Source: Hwanghaeella sp965227365 (GTDB lineage Bacteria; Pseudomonadota; Alphaproteobacteria; UBA8366; Aestuariispiraceae). Taken from it: a stretch of 64,000 nucleotides of DNA. Under the pieces are notes generated by a model that saw only the letters and a list, made by a program, of their open reading frames with translations, searched no databases and was not told where the DNA came from. The stretch is taken from assembly GCF_965227365.1 (NCBI RefSeq), contig NZ_OZ245754.1, forward strand, positions 4,650,001-4,714,000, given 5' to 3'. Position numbers and translations under genes: made by a program. Of the stretch, positions 35,681 to 43,516 are shown piece by piece. The stretch's first letter is position 1, and each line of letters opens with the position of its first letter.

Positions 35681-35889
35681 TCAATCTATTGAACCGGCGC
35701 TGCTTATTCCGCCGGTTCCCCCCGTCAAAAAAAGACCACCATCCGCCTGCACGCGCAAGAACCTAAACGCGTATTCACGAATGTTTCTTGTATCGCAGGG
35801 TTAATCCCCCAATACCGCAAGGAACGGGTTCGCCCGGCCGCAGAAGGCGTTCCCCGTCACCCGCCGCGTGATCGGGTCGCGGACGGAGC

Positions 35890-35918
35890 ATTGACTGATC
35901 GGGTTCGCCCCCTCATAT
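35890..35918 (+). promoter_or_regulatory. Candidate heat-shock promoter of hslVU
   Basis: ATTG (35890-35893), 18 bp, then CTCATAT (35912-35918): two mismatches to the alphaproteobacterial RpoH pattern CTTG-N17/18-CYTATNT. Initiation near 35925 would leave almost no leader before the ATG at 35926. That could mean the downstream in-frame ATG at 35959 is used, or that the more distal CTTG/CCCCCAATA pair is the real promoter. Confidence 0.3.
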
Positions 35919-35925
35919 CGGGCGC

Positions 35926-36489
35926 ATGACCAAAGCACCCCACACGAATGCCGCCGAAATGCACGGCACGACAATTCTGTCCGTGCGCAAAGGCAACCGG
36001 GTCGTGGTCGCGGGCGACGGACAAGTCAGCCTGGGCCAGACCGTTTTCAAATCCAACGCCCGCAAGGTCCGTACACTGGCCGAGGGAAAGATCCTGGTCG
36101 GGTTCGCCGGGGCGACGGCGGATGCCTTCACCCTGTTGGAACGGCTGGAAGCGAAGCTGGACCAGTATCCCGATCAGCTTACCCGCGCCTGCGTCGAACT
36201 GGCCAAGGATTGGCGGACCGACCGCTATCTGCGGCGCCTGGAAGCGATGATGGCGGTGGTCGACAAGGATGTCAGCCTGATCCTCTCGGGCACAGGCGAC
36301 GTGATCGAGCCGGAAGACGGCATCATCGGCATCGGGTCCGGCGGGTCCTTCGCCCTGTCAGCCGCCCGCGCGCTCATCGACCGCGACGACATGGATGCGG
36401 AGGCGGTCGCCCGCCGCGCGATGAAGATCGCCGCCGATATCTGCATTTATACCAATGAGAACGTAACGCTGGAGAGTATTGGGGCATGA
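35926..36489 (+). CDS. hslV: ATP-dependent protease subunit HslV
   Basis: Threonine protease of the HslVU (ClpQY) heat-shock complex. It has 187 residues including a prosegment of 14. The mature enzyme would begin at T15 of GTTILSVRKGNRVVVAGDGQVSLGQTVFKSNARKVRTL, followed by GFAGATADAFTLLERLE and GIGSGGSFALSAARAL, both family hallmarks. The long prosegment is frequent in alphaproteobacteria; ATG 35959 (MHGTT) is a shorter alternative. Its stop overlaps the hslU ATG by 4 nt. Confidence 0.97.
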   Translation: MTKAPHTNAAEMHGTTILSVRKGNRVVVAGDGQVSLGQTVFKSNARKVRTLAEGKILVGFAGATADAFTLLERLEAKLDQYPDQLTRACVELAKDWRTDRYLRRLEAMMAVVDKDVSLILSGTGDVIEPEDGIIGIGSGGSFALSAARALIDRDDMDAEAVARRAMKIAADICIYTNENVTLESIGA

Positions 36490-37799
36490 CCGATTTCAGC
36501 CCGCGAGAGATCGTTTCCGAACTGGACCGCTTCATCGTCGGCCAGGACGATGCCAAGCGCGCGGTAGCCATCGCGCTGCGCAACCGTTGGCGGCGTCAGC
36601 AGCTGGACGGCATGATGAAGGAGGAGGTTCTGCCAAAGAACATCCTGATGATCGGTCCGACCGGCTGCGGCAAGACGGAAATCGCCCGCCGCCTGGCGAA
36701 GCTGGCCAACGCCCCCTTCATCAAGGTCGAAGCGACCAAGTTCACCGAGGTCGGTTATGTCGGCCGCGATGTGGAACAGATCATCCGCGACCTGGTCGAA
36801 GTGGCGATCCAGATGGCCCGCGAAACCCAGCGCAAGGAAGTGCAGGCCAAGGCCGAACTGGCCGCCGAGGATCGCGTGCTGGACGCGCTGGTCGGCGAGA
36901 ATGCGAGCGACGCGACGCGGCAAAGCTTCCGCAAGCGACTGCGCGAGGGCGAGTTGGACGACAAGGATGTGGAAATCCACGTCCAGGACAATGCCGGCTT
37001 CAGCATGCCGACCATGGACATTCCCGGCATGCCGGGATCCCAGATGGGCATGATCAACCTGAACGACATGCTGGGCAAAGCCTTCGGCGGCGGCCGCACA
37101 AAGCCCCGCAAGATGAAGGTCGCGGAATCCTACGAAGTGCTGCTGGAGGAAGAGGCCGACAAGCTGATCGACGAGGAAAAGATCTCCCAGCAGGCGATCC
37201 ACATGGTCGAACAGAACGGCATCGCCTTTATCGACGAAATCGACAAGATCACCGTGCGGTCCGAACGCCAGGGCGGCGACGTCAGCCGCGAAGGCGTGCA
37301 GCGCGACCTGCTGCCGCTGATCGAAGGCACGACGGTCGCCACCAAATACGGTTCGGTGAAGACCGACCACGTGCTGTTCATCGCCTCGGGCGCCTTCCAT
37401 CAGTCAAAGCCGTCGGATCTGCTGGCCGAACTGCAGGGCCGGCTGCCGATCCGGGTCAATCTGAACCCGCTGACCGAAGCCGATTTCGGCCGGATTTTGC
37501 GGGAGCCGGAAAACAGCCTGATCAAGCAGTATGTCGCCCTGATGGGGACCGAGAAGGTGACGCTTTCCTTCGCCGAAGATGCGATCGACCGAATTGCCGC
37601 CCTGTCGGCGCAGATCAATCAGACGGTCGAGAATATCGGCGCCCGCCGGCTGCATACCATTCTGGAAAAGCTGCTGGAGGACATCAGCTTCACCGCATCG
37701 GACCGCGGCGGGGAAACCATCGACATCACCGCCGATTACGTGAACGAGAAGGTGGCGCCGCTGGCCCAGGACACGGATCTCAGCCGCTTCATTCTATAG
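36486..37799 (+). CDS. hslU: ATPase subunit HslU
   Basis: AAA+ unfoldase of HslVU, 437 residues. Walker A GPTGCGKT (57-64), pore motif GYVGRDVEQIIRDLV, the I domain (about 110-225, with Met-rich MPTMDIPGMPGSQMGMINL), Walker B IAFIDEIDKI, then arginine-finger region and the terminal tail LAQDTDLSRFIL that docks onto HslV. The start overlaps the hslV stop (ATGA), so subunits are made in step. Confidence 0.98.
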   Translation: MTDFSPREIVSELDRFIVGQDDAKRAVAIALRNRWRRQQLDGMMKEEVLPKNILMIGPTGCGKTEIARRLAKLANAPFIKVEATKFTEVGYVGRDVEQIIRDLVEVAIQMARETQRKEVQAKAELAAEDRVLDALVGENASDATRQSFRKRLREGELDDKDVEIHVQDNAGFSMPTMDIPGMPGSQMGMINLNDMLGKAFGGGRTKPRKMKVAESYEVLLEEEADKLIDEEKISQQAIHMVEQNGIAFIDEIDKITVRSERQGGDVSREGVQRDLLPLIEGTTVATKYGSVKTDHVLFIASGAFHQSKPSDLLAELQGRLPIRVNLNPLTEADFGRILREPENSLIKQYVALMGTEKVTLSFAEDAIDRIAALSAQINQTVENIGARRLHTILEKLLEDISFTASDRGGETIDITADYVNEKVAPLAQDTDLSRFIL

Positions 37800-37841
37800 T
37801 CTCTTTTAATCACTCAGTCGCAAATCTCGGGGGAGGGAAAC

Positions 37842-38780
37842 ATGGCCGTTCTGGTGCTGGATACGCTGCCGCATTGTCAGGCATGGACGGAGGCATTGCG
37901 CGAACATGCGCCAGAGATGGATATCCGCCCCTGGCCGGAAGTCGGCAACCGGAACGAGATCACCCATGCGGTCGTCTGTTTCCCCGAACCCGGCGAGCTG
38001 GCGAAGCTTCCGAACCTGAAGGCGATGCATTCGCTGTGGGCCGGTGTCGACCATGTGACGCGGGACAAGGATATGCCGCGCACGGTCCCGCTGATCCGGA
38101 TGGTCGATCACAGCTTGAGCCAGGGGATGCTCGATTACGTCACCGGCCATGTCTATCGCCACCACCTGACCATGCCGAAATTCGAGGCGTTGCAGCGCCA
38201 GACCGAATGGCGCCAGGAAGTGCCGCCGCTGGTCGAGGAACGGACCGTCGGGATCATGGGGATCGGCGTTCTGGGCGGCGTGATCGCCAAGCAGCTTGCC
38301 GGACTTGGCTTCCAGGTGCGCGGCTGGGCCCGGTCGCAGAAAGCGATCGAGGGTGTTTCCTGTTTTGCTGGAATGGACTCCCTGCAGGCGTTTCTGGAGG
38401 GCGCGGAGATCCTGGTTCTGCTGCTGCCGAACACGCCCGATACGGCGGATATCCTGAACGCGGAAACCCTGGCCATGCTGCCCAAGGGCGCGGCGGTCAT
38501 CAATGCGGGGCGCGGGACATTGATCGACGAGGATGCGCTGATCGCGGCTCTGGACTCGGATCAGATCAGCGCCGCGACGCTGGACGTCTTCAAGACCGAA
38601 CCCCTGCCGAAGGACCATCCCTTCTGGGCACATGAGAAGATTTCGGTCACGCCCCATGTCGCCGCCGAAACGCGCCTCTCTACGGCCAGCAAGGTCATCA
38701 TCGACAATATCCGTCACCTGGACGGCGGCGGTTCCTTCGACGATATCGAGGGCGTATTCGATCCCCAAGCAGGATATTAG
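37842..38780 (+). CDS. ghrA: Glyoxylate/hydroxypyruvate reductase A-like dehydrogenase
   Basis: D-isomer-specific 2-hydroxyacid dehydrogenase, 312 residues. NAD(P) loop GIMGIGVLGGVIAKQLAGLGF, the catalytic Arg in NAGRGTLIDEDAL, Glu in FKTEPLPKDHPFW and His in VTPHVAAET are present. The short GAGVDH-like SLWAGVDHV resembles GhrA rather than SerA or PdxB. It probably reduces glyoxylate or hydroxypyruvate. RBS GGGAGGG upstream. Convergent overlap (4 nt) with the CitE-like gene, which also handles glyoxylate-related CoA esters. Confidence 0.85.
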   Translation: MAVLVLDTLPHCQAWTEALREHAPEMDIRPWPEVGNRNEITHAVVCFPEPGELAKLPNLKAMHSLWAGVDHVTRDKDMPRTVPLIRMVDHSLSQGMLDYVTGHVYRHHLTMPKFEALQRQTEWRQEVPPLVEERTVGIMGIGVLGGVIAKQLAGLGFQVRGWARSQKAIEGVSCFAGMDSLQAFLEGAEILVLLLPNTPDTADILNAETLAMLPKGAAVINAGRGTLIDEDALIAALDSDQISAATLDVFKTEPLPKDHPFWAHEKISVTPHVAAETRLSTASKVIIDNIRHLDGGGSFDDIEGVFDPQAGY

Positions 38781-39664
38781 GCGCCACTACCTTCCAACAC
38801 TTCCGCCACAGCCAACACGCGGTACATCGAGCGCAGGACGGGTTTTTCCAGCAGTTTGTTGTCGACGACGACGAGGCCGGTGCCGGCTTCCTCGAAGGCG
38901 GCGATGCATCGGCGGGCATAGGCGATCGCCTCGGCCGAGGGGCTGAACGTCTTTTCGATCACCGGAAGCTGCTTGGGATGGATCGCGCCCTTGCCGGTCA
39001 TGCCGATGGCGGCGGCGCGTTTCGCTGCTTCCGCCAATCCGTTCATGTCGTTCAGGTCAAGGAAGGGGACGTCGATCAAATCGACACCGGCACTGGCGGC
39101 GGCATGGACGCAGCGCGTGCGCGCATAGAGCAGACCTTCCCAGTTCGGTTCGACGCGCAGTTCGGCGGCCATGTCGACCCCGCCGAACAGCAGGCTGTCG
39201 ATCCGGGTGCTCGCCTTGGCGATTTCATGGGCGGCTTCCAGCGCCTCATTCGTCTCGATGATGACCTGCAGCCGAAGCGGGCTGTTCACGCTGTCGAGCA
39301 ATTCGTCGAGCAGGCGGATCTCGTCCGGGCTTTTCACCTTGGGCAGCATCAGGCCGGTCGGGGGCGTCGGTGTTTCCGCGACGGCCAGGATATCGGCGAA
39401 GCCGTCGGTGGAGCGCAGCGAGTTCACACGGATTAGGACCTCCGACCGGCCAAAATCGGGATCCGTCCCGAACAGAGCCATCGTATCCTTGCGAGAGGTT
39501 TCCTTATGCGCCGGCGCAATCGCGTCTTCCAGATCGATGCAGACGATATCGGCGCCTGTGGCGATGGCCTTCGGAAACATCCCCAGGCCCGACCCGGGCA
39601 CGAACAGGAAACTGCGGCGCGGACGGATTTTGTCCAGATCCATTCCGGAATTCCGGTCGGCCAT
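38777..39664 (-). CDS. CitE/HpcH-family lyase or thioesterase (malyl-CoA type)
   Basis: 295 residues, HpcH/HpaI barrel. PRRSFLFVPGSGLGMFPKAIATGADIVCIDLEDAIAPAHK, VLIRVNSLRSTDG and GLMLPKVKSPDEI are the CoA and Mg-binding blocks, and AAIGMTGKGAIHPKQL is the family end motif. It may be malyl-CoA/citramalyl-CoA lyase, malyl-CoA thioesterase or a citrate-lyase beta homologue; the sequence does not decide. ATG 39664 is taken because homology begins there. A terminator for the BCCT gene lies upstream of it. Confidence 0.85.
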   Translation of the reverse strand: MADRNSGMDLDKIRPRRSFLFVPGSGLGMFPKAIATGADIVCIDLEDAIAPAHKETSRKDTMALFGTDPDFGRSEVLIRVNSLRSTDGFADILAVAETPTPPTGLMLPKVKSPDEIRLLDELLDSVNSPLRLQVIIETNEALEAAHEIAKASTRIDSLLFGGVDMAAELRVEPNWEGLLYARTRCVHAAASAGVDLIDVPFLDLNDMNGLAEAAKRAAAIGMTGKGAIHPKQLPVIEKTFSPSAEAIAYARRCIAAFEEAGTGLVVVDNKLLEKPVLRSMYRVLAVAEVLEGSGA

Positions 39665-39740
39665 GTCGATTCCCCTTGCATGGTAATATGATCGGTCGTT
39701 TCCGCCATTAAGGCATGGTCTATGGAAACTGCAACAGAAA

Positions 39741-39768
39741 GGCGGGGGCCCCGATCGAGACCCCCGCC
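39741..39768 (-). terminator. Intrinsic terminator of the BCCT gene
   Basis: On the minus strand GGCGGGGG pairs with CCCCCGCC over 8 bp with a 12-nt loop (+ strand 39741-39748 and 39761-39768), followed by TTTCTGTTGC. This is a classical GC stem with a T-rich tail, placed 41 bp after the transporter stop and upstream of the CitE-like gene start at 39664. Confidence 0.75.
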
Positions 39769-39808
39769 CATCATTCACCTTGTCAAAGACGTCAGACTGT
39801 CAAAGAAA

Positions 39809-41452
39809 TCAGGCGCGCCGCTCTGCCGCCAGACCTTTCCAGATCGCCCAACACATCAGCAACAGCACCACCGTGAACGGCAGTCCGGTGGAAATCACCA
39901 TCGCCTGCAGGGCGCCGAGACCGCCGCCGAGCAACAGCACGATCGCGACCGCGCCTTCGAAGATGCACCAGAAAACGCGCTGCGGCACCGGGGCGTCGAC
40001 CTTGCCGCCGGCGGTGATGGTGTCGATCACCAGGCTGCCGGAATCCGACGAGGTGACGAAGAAGACGATCACCAGCACGATCCCGATCACAGAGGTGATG
40101 TAGGCCATCGGCAGACCTTCCAGCATCGCGAAGAGCGACATCGGCGGATTGTAGCTGTCGATCACCTGGGCCTTCACCGGGCTGTTCGCCGGGTCGGTCA
40201 GGACCTGTTCGATCGCCGCGCCGCCGAAGGTCGCCATCCAAAGGATGCAGACGAGCGACGGGATCAACAGGACGCAGACCACGAATTCACGGACGGTCCG
40301 GCCGCGGCTGACACGGGCGATGAACATGCCCACGAACGGCGACCAGGAAATCCACCAGGCCCAGTAGAACGAGGTCCAACCCTGCATGTAACCGGTATCC
40401 TCGCGCCCGATCGGATTCGACAGCGGCACGATGTCCTTGGCATAGCCGATCAGGCCATTGGCGAAATCGGACAGGATATTCGTGGCGCCGGCGGCAAACA
40501 GCACGAAGAGCAGCAGCAGGGCGGCGATGATCATGTTGATTTCCGACAGCAGCTTCACCCCGCCGTCCAGTCCGCGCAGCACCGAGATCAAGGCAACGGC
40601 AGTGATGCCCGTGATCAGCAGGACCTGCACCGTGGTATTGACCGGAACGCCGAAGACGTGGTCGAGCCCCGCATTGGCCTGTTGGGCCCCGAAGCCCAGC
40701 GAGGTTGCCAATCCGAACAGGGTCGCGAAGACCGCCAGGATATCGATGATATGCCCGGGCCATCCCCAGACGCGTTCGCCCAGGATGGGATAGAAGGCAG
40801 ACCGGATCGTCAGCGGCAGCCCCTTGTTGTAGGAGAACAGCGCCAGCGCCAGCGCCACCACCGCGTAGATCGCCCAGGGATGCAGTCCCCAGTGATAGAT
40901 CGTCGCGGCGAGGCCCATCTGCCGGGCGGCCTCCACATTTTCAGGAATGATCGATCCATCCTCCGCGAAGGGGGAGGGCACGCCGAGCGGCGCGGAGATC
41001 GCCATGTGATAGACCGGCTCCAACACCCCGAAGAACATCAGGCCGATCCCCATCCCGGCGGCGAACAGCATCGCGAACCAACCGGCATAGCTGTAATCCG
41101 GCGTGGCATCCGCGCCGCCAATCCGGACATTACCGACGGGCAGCACGATCAGCGCCAGGCAGAACAGCACGAAGATGTTGGCCGAGCCGAGGAAGAACCA
41201 GTCGAAGGTCGTCGTCAGGGCGGGCCGCAGCCAGCCGAAGAACTCGCCCGCTTGATCCGGCAGGGCCAGAGCATAGAAAACGAAGGCAATGATGGTCAGG
41301 CCTGAAATGGCGAAGACCGGATTGTGAATGTCGAGCCCGAAAGGCCCGATCTTGGTTTCGATATTGTCCTGACCGATTTCGTAATCGGTCTCGATGACAT
41401 CCGCGGTGCCTTCCGGCTCCGGGATCCCTTGATTGTTGGTCGCGTCGCTCAT
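39809..41452 (-). CDS. BCCT-family betaine/carnitine/choline transporter
   Basis: 547 residues with twelve membrane helices. The glycine-rich helix 3 motif AAGMGIGLMFFGVLEP and the signature WTSFYWAWWISWSPFVGMFIARVSRGRTVREF identify the family. The 50-residue acidic N-terminus is cytoplasmic, while the C-terminal tail is short, unlike osmosensing BetP, so osmotic activation is not implied. The substrate could be glycine betaine, choline, carnitine or ectoine. uspA lies 62 bp upstream on the same strand, a known pairing for transporters. Confidence 0.92.
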   Translation of the reverse strand: MSDATNNQGIPEPEGTADVIETDYEIGQDNIETKIGPFGLDIHNPVFAISGLTIIAFVFYALALPDQAGEFFGWLRPALTTTFDWFFLGSANIFVLFCLALIVLPVGNVRIGGADATPDYSYAGWFAMLFAAGMGIGLMFFGVLEPVYHMAISAPLGVPSPFAEDGSIIPENVEAARQMGLAATIYHWGLHPWAIYAVVALALALFSYNKGLPLTIRSAFYPILGERVWGWPGHIIDILAVFATLFGLATSLGFGAQQANAGLDHVFGVPVNTTVQVLLITGITAVALISVLRGLDGGVKLLSEINMIIAALLLLFVLFAAGATNILSDFANGLIGYAKDIVPLSNPIGREDTGYMQGWTSFYWAWWISWSPFVGMFIARVSRGRTVREFVVCVLLIPSLVCILWMATFGGAAIEQVLTDPANSPVKAQVIDSYNPPMSLFAMLEGLPMAYITSVIGIVLVIVFFVTSSDSGSLVIDTITAGGKVDAPVPQRVFWCIFEGAVAIVLLLGGGLGALQAMVISTGLPFTVVLLLMCWAIWKGLAAERRA

Positions 41453-41514
41453 GTCGCGCGTCTCCTTTTCCTACCCACTGTGATTTCGGTGCCGCCGCTT
41501 GCTGCTGCGCACCG

Positions 41515-41928
41515 TCACCGCACCACCATCACCGAGACGTCCGCATGGGCGGCGATCGTGCCGCCGTTGGACGGCCAGACGTAATCGGTGACGTTCGGAA
41601 TATGGCTCGCCATGACGACGAGATCCGCGCCCGTTTCCTTAACCGCCTTCAACAAGGTGGCGTCGAGATCGATGGTGGGATCGTGGCTGATATAGGACCG
41701 GGCCTCCGCCGAAACGCCGTGGGCCTTGCCCTTTTCCGCCGCGAAGCCGGAAAGCTTCTCGGCATACTCTTCGGGCGTATGCGCCAGCGAGGACGGCGCC
41801 GATGCCGAAACGCCGACATAGACCAACGCCGCCCCATAATGGGACGCGAGGTCGCCGGCCAATGCCAGTGCCTTTTCGAGCTTGTCCGCATGGGCCAGAT
41901 CGACGGGCACCATGATTCGTTTGAACAT
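41515..41928 (-). CDS. Universal stress protein (UspA family)
   Basis: 137 residues. FKRIMVPVDLAHADKLEKALALAGDLASHYGAALVYVGV at the N-terminus and the ATP-binding-like end GADLVVMASHIPNVTDYVWPSNGGTIAAHADVSVMVVR fit the Usp alpha/beta fold, though the usual G-x2-G-x9-G(S/T) motif is degenerate, so ATP binding is doubtful. It starts 62 bp before the BCCT gene, as TeaD does with the ectoine transporter TeaABC, hinting at transport regulation. Confidence 0.88.
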   Translation of the reverse strand: MFKRIMVPVDLAHADKLEKALALAGDLASHYGAALVYVGVSASAPSSLAHTPEEYAEKLSGFAAEKGKAHGVSAEARSYISHDPTIDLDATLLKAVKETGADLVVMASHIPNVTDYVWPSNGGTIAAHADVSVMVVR

Positions 41929-42228
41929 ATTCTCCCTCCTTTCGCGCGCTGTCGGCCCCGGGACCAATGCGCGCTGTTACGCGGACAGACCAAGACATTT
42001 TGTCGGTTCCGCCGCGGACCCGCATGAAGCCGCTGATACGGCCCCAATTGAATTAGGGTAGCCTGATAGTACCGAGAAACCCGAAGCGGCCCGACAATTC
42101 ATAGTCGGAAAACGACACTTCAAGCCGAAACAGGCTGTCTATTCCCCGGATTTGCGGACTTCTCCGGAAATCCATAACCCAGCGATTAACGCTCGGTACC
42201 ATGTCCCGGTTGCATGGGATGGGGAATT
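41929..42228. other. 300-bp gap without recognised content
   Basis: Non-coding between the uspA start and the end of the Smr gene. It is more AT-rich than the surrounding genes. No promoter, repeat or RNA was recognised with confidence. Confidence 0.5.
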
Positions 42229-42801
42229 TTATCGATGACGGCGGAGCAGCACGTAGAGCGCACCGGTGCCGCCGTCCTTCTGCTGGGCGTATTCTACTGA
42301 TAGGACCTTATGGCGCAAGGAAGCCTCGTTCAGCCAGCGCGGCACGGCGGATTGCAGAATGCCTTTGCCCTTTCCCGTGACGACCAGGACGCAGCGTTTG
42401 CCATGCGCGTGGGAAGCATCGATGAAGGCGTTCAATGCACGGTGGGCGCTTTCCTGGCTGTGCCCGTGCAAATCCAACCGACCTTCGATGGGCATTTTGC
42501 CACGACGCAACCTGTCGGTCGTCCGCCGGTCGACGCCGGGGGCGGAGCCGACCTGAAGCGGCGGTGCCTTGGCGGCCTGGGACAAGGGGGGCGGGGTCGG
42601 CAGGGCAATGTGGGAATGGCGTTTGGCGCGGCCAGGTTTCGACGGGCCCTTGTCGGCCACGACATCGTCTGCCGCCTTGTCGATCCGGGCCATCTTTTCG
42701 TGAAAGGCATTGCGTGACTTCAGCGGCGTCACCCCTTCGGCGACGCGCAGCCAAAGATCGAAGTCGTCCGGCTTGTTCTGTTTCTTGCCTTTGCCGGACA
42801 T
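42229..42801 (-). CDS. Smr-domain protein (MutS2 C-terminal-type)
   Basis: 190 residues. The first 80 are charged and disordered (KPDDFDLWLRVAEGVTPL). The Smr domain begins at about 95 with RLDLHGHSQESAHRALNAFIDASHAHGKRCVLVVTGKGKGILQSAVPRWL, where LDLHG and TGKG are the conserved loops. Stand-alone Smr proteins act as nucleases on DNA or RNA or in ribosome rescue (as SmrB does). The role here is not known. It ends its own group, 40 bp downstream of lutC. Confidence 0.85.
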   Translation of the reverse strand: MSGKGKKQNKPDDFDLWLRVAEGVTPLKSRNAFHEKMARIDKAADDVVADKGPSKPGRAKRHSHIALPTPPPLSQAAKAPPLQVGSAPGVDRRTTDRLRRGKMPIEGRLDLHGHSQESAHRALNAFIDASHAHGKRCVLVVTGKGKGILQSAVPRWLNEASLRHKVLSVEYAQQKDGGTGALYVLLRRHR

Positions 42802-42841
42802 CTGTAATTTCCCGGTCGGTCCCCGTTCGAATTTTTGCCGA

Positions 42842-43516
42842 TCAGGCGTTTTCCACCAGCAGGATATGCAGCCGCCGCGGACCGTGTGCGCCTAGATAGA
42901 TCGTCTGCTCGATATCGCCGGTACGCGATGGGCCGGTGATGAAATTCACCGCGCGCGCCATCGCGCCCTTCTTCCGGACCATGTCCCAGCCGTCCTCATA
43001 GGTACCGGTCACCTCCGATCGCCTGACCATCACCACATGGGTTTCCGGCAGGAAATTAAGCGAGGTCGGGCTCTCTTTCCCTGAAGCGAGGATTAGGGTC
43101 CCGGTTTCCGCGACCCCGGCCACGGCGCGGCTGAGGCCGACCTCGTCCTTTCCGTCGCTGGCGCCTTTCTTGATTTCCAGCGCCGGTCTCTTGTCCCAGG
43201 GGATGCCGTTCAGATCCGGATTGTCGGACATGCGAAACGCGGCCGGCAGGTTTTCGTTTGCAAGATATTGGGCGATCGCATCGGGGATATCGTCGGTCGA
43301 GGCGACCCGCGCGACGGTGGCATTCACCTTTTCCGCCCGTTGGACGAACAGGTCTACCAGACCGGCTTCGTCCTTATCGACGCGGGAGGGACGGATGCCG
43401 CGGGCATGTTCCAACGTGCGCTTTTCCAGCGCTTCAGGCGATCGCCGCAAGGGACCGGCGGCCTTTGTCAGGTTGGACCGAATGCGGCCCATGATCTGTT
43501 CGCGCGAACCGGTCAT
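42842..43516 (-). CDS. lutC: Lactate utilisation protein LutC
   Basis: 224-residue LUD-domain protein, third subunit of the LutABC L-lactate oxidation complex. The C-terminal domain has SRAVAGVAETGTLILASGKESPTSLNFLPETHVVMV and ITGPSRTGDIEQTIYLGAHGPRRLHILLV, the LutC/YkgG signature. The ATG at 43516 overlaps the lutB stop by 4 nt; longer in-frame starts lie inside lutB. Cytoplasmic. Confidence 0.93.
   Translation of the reverse strand: MTGSREQIMGRIRSNLTKAAGPLRRSPEALEKRTLEHARGIRPSRVDKDEAGLVDLFVQRAEKVNATVARVASTDDIPDAIAQYLANENLPAAFRMSDNPDLNGIPWDKRPALEIKKGASDGKDEVGLSRAVAGVAETGTLILASGKESPTSLNFLPETHVVMVRRSEVTGTYEDGWDMVRKKGAMARAVNFITGPSRTGDIEQTIYLGAHGPRRLHILLVENA

Larger units (their letters stand above)
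35616..35925. other. Intergenic region between divergent lipoprotein and hslV genes
   Basis: This 310-bp gap has no gene. It contains an inverted repeat (GTTTTCCG 35636-35643 and CGGAAAAC 35673-35680) in the lipoprotein leader, and two heat-shock-like promoter candidates for hslV: CTTG 35787-35790 followed by CCCCCAATA, and ATTG 35890-35893 with CTCATAT 35912-35918. Confidence 0.5.

Noticed and set aside
36479..38635. 718-codon frame running through hslU and ghrA in another frame
   Set aside because: Out-of-frame reading of two certain genes; rich in Arg/Gly/Pro, with no motif.
39722..41305. 527-codon frame opposite the BCCT transporter
   Set aside because: His/Gln/Arg-rich antisense shadow; the BCCT signature on the minus strand decides.
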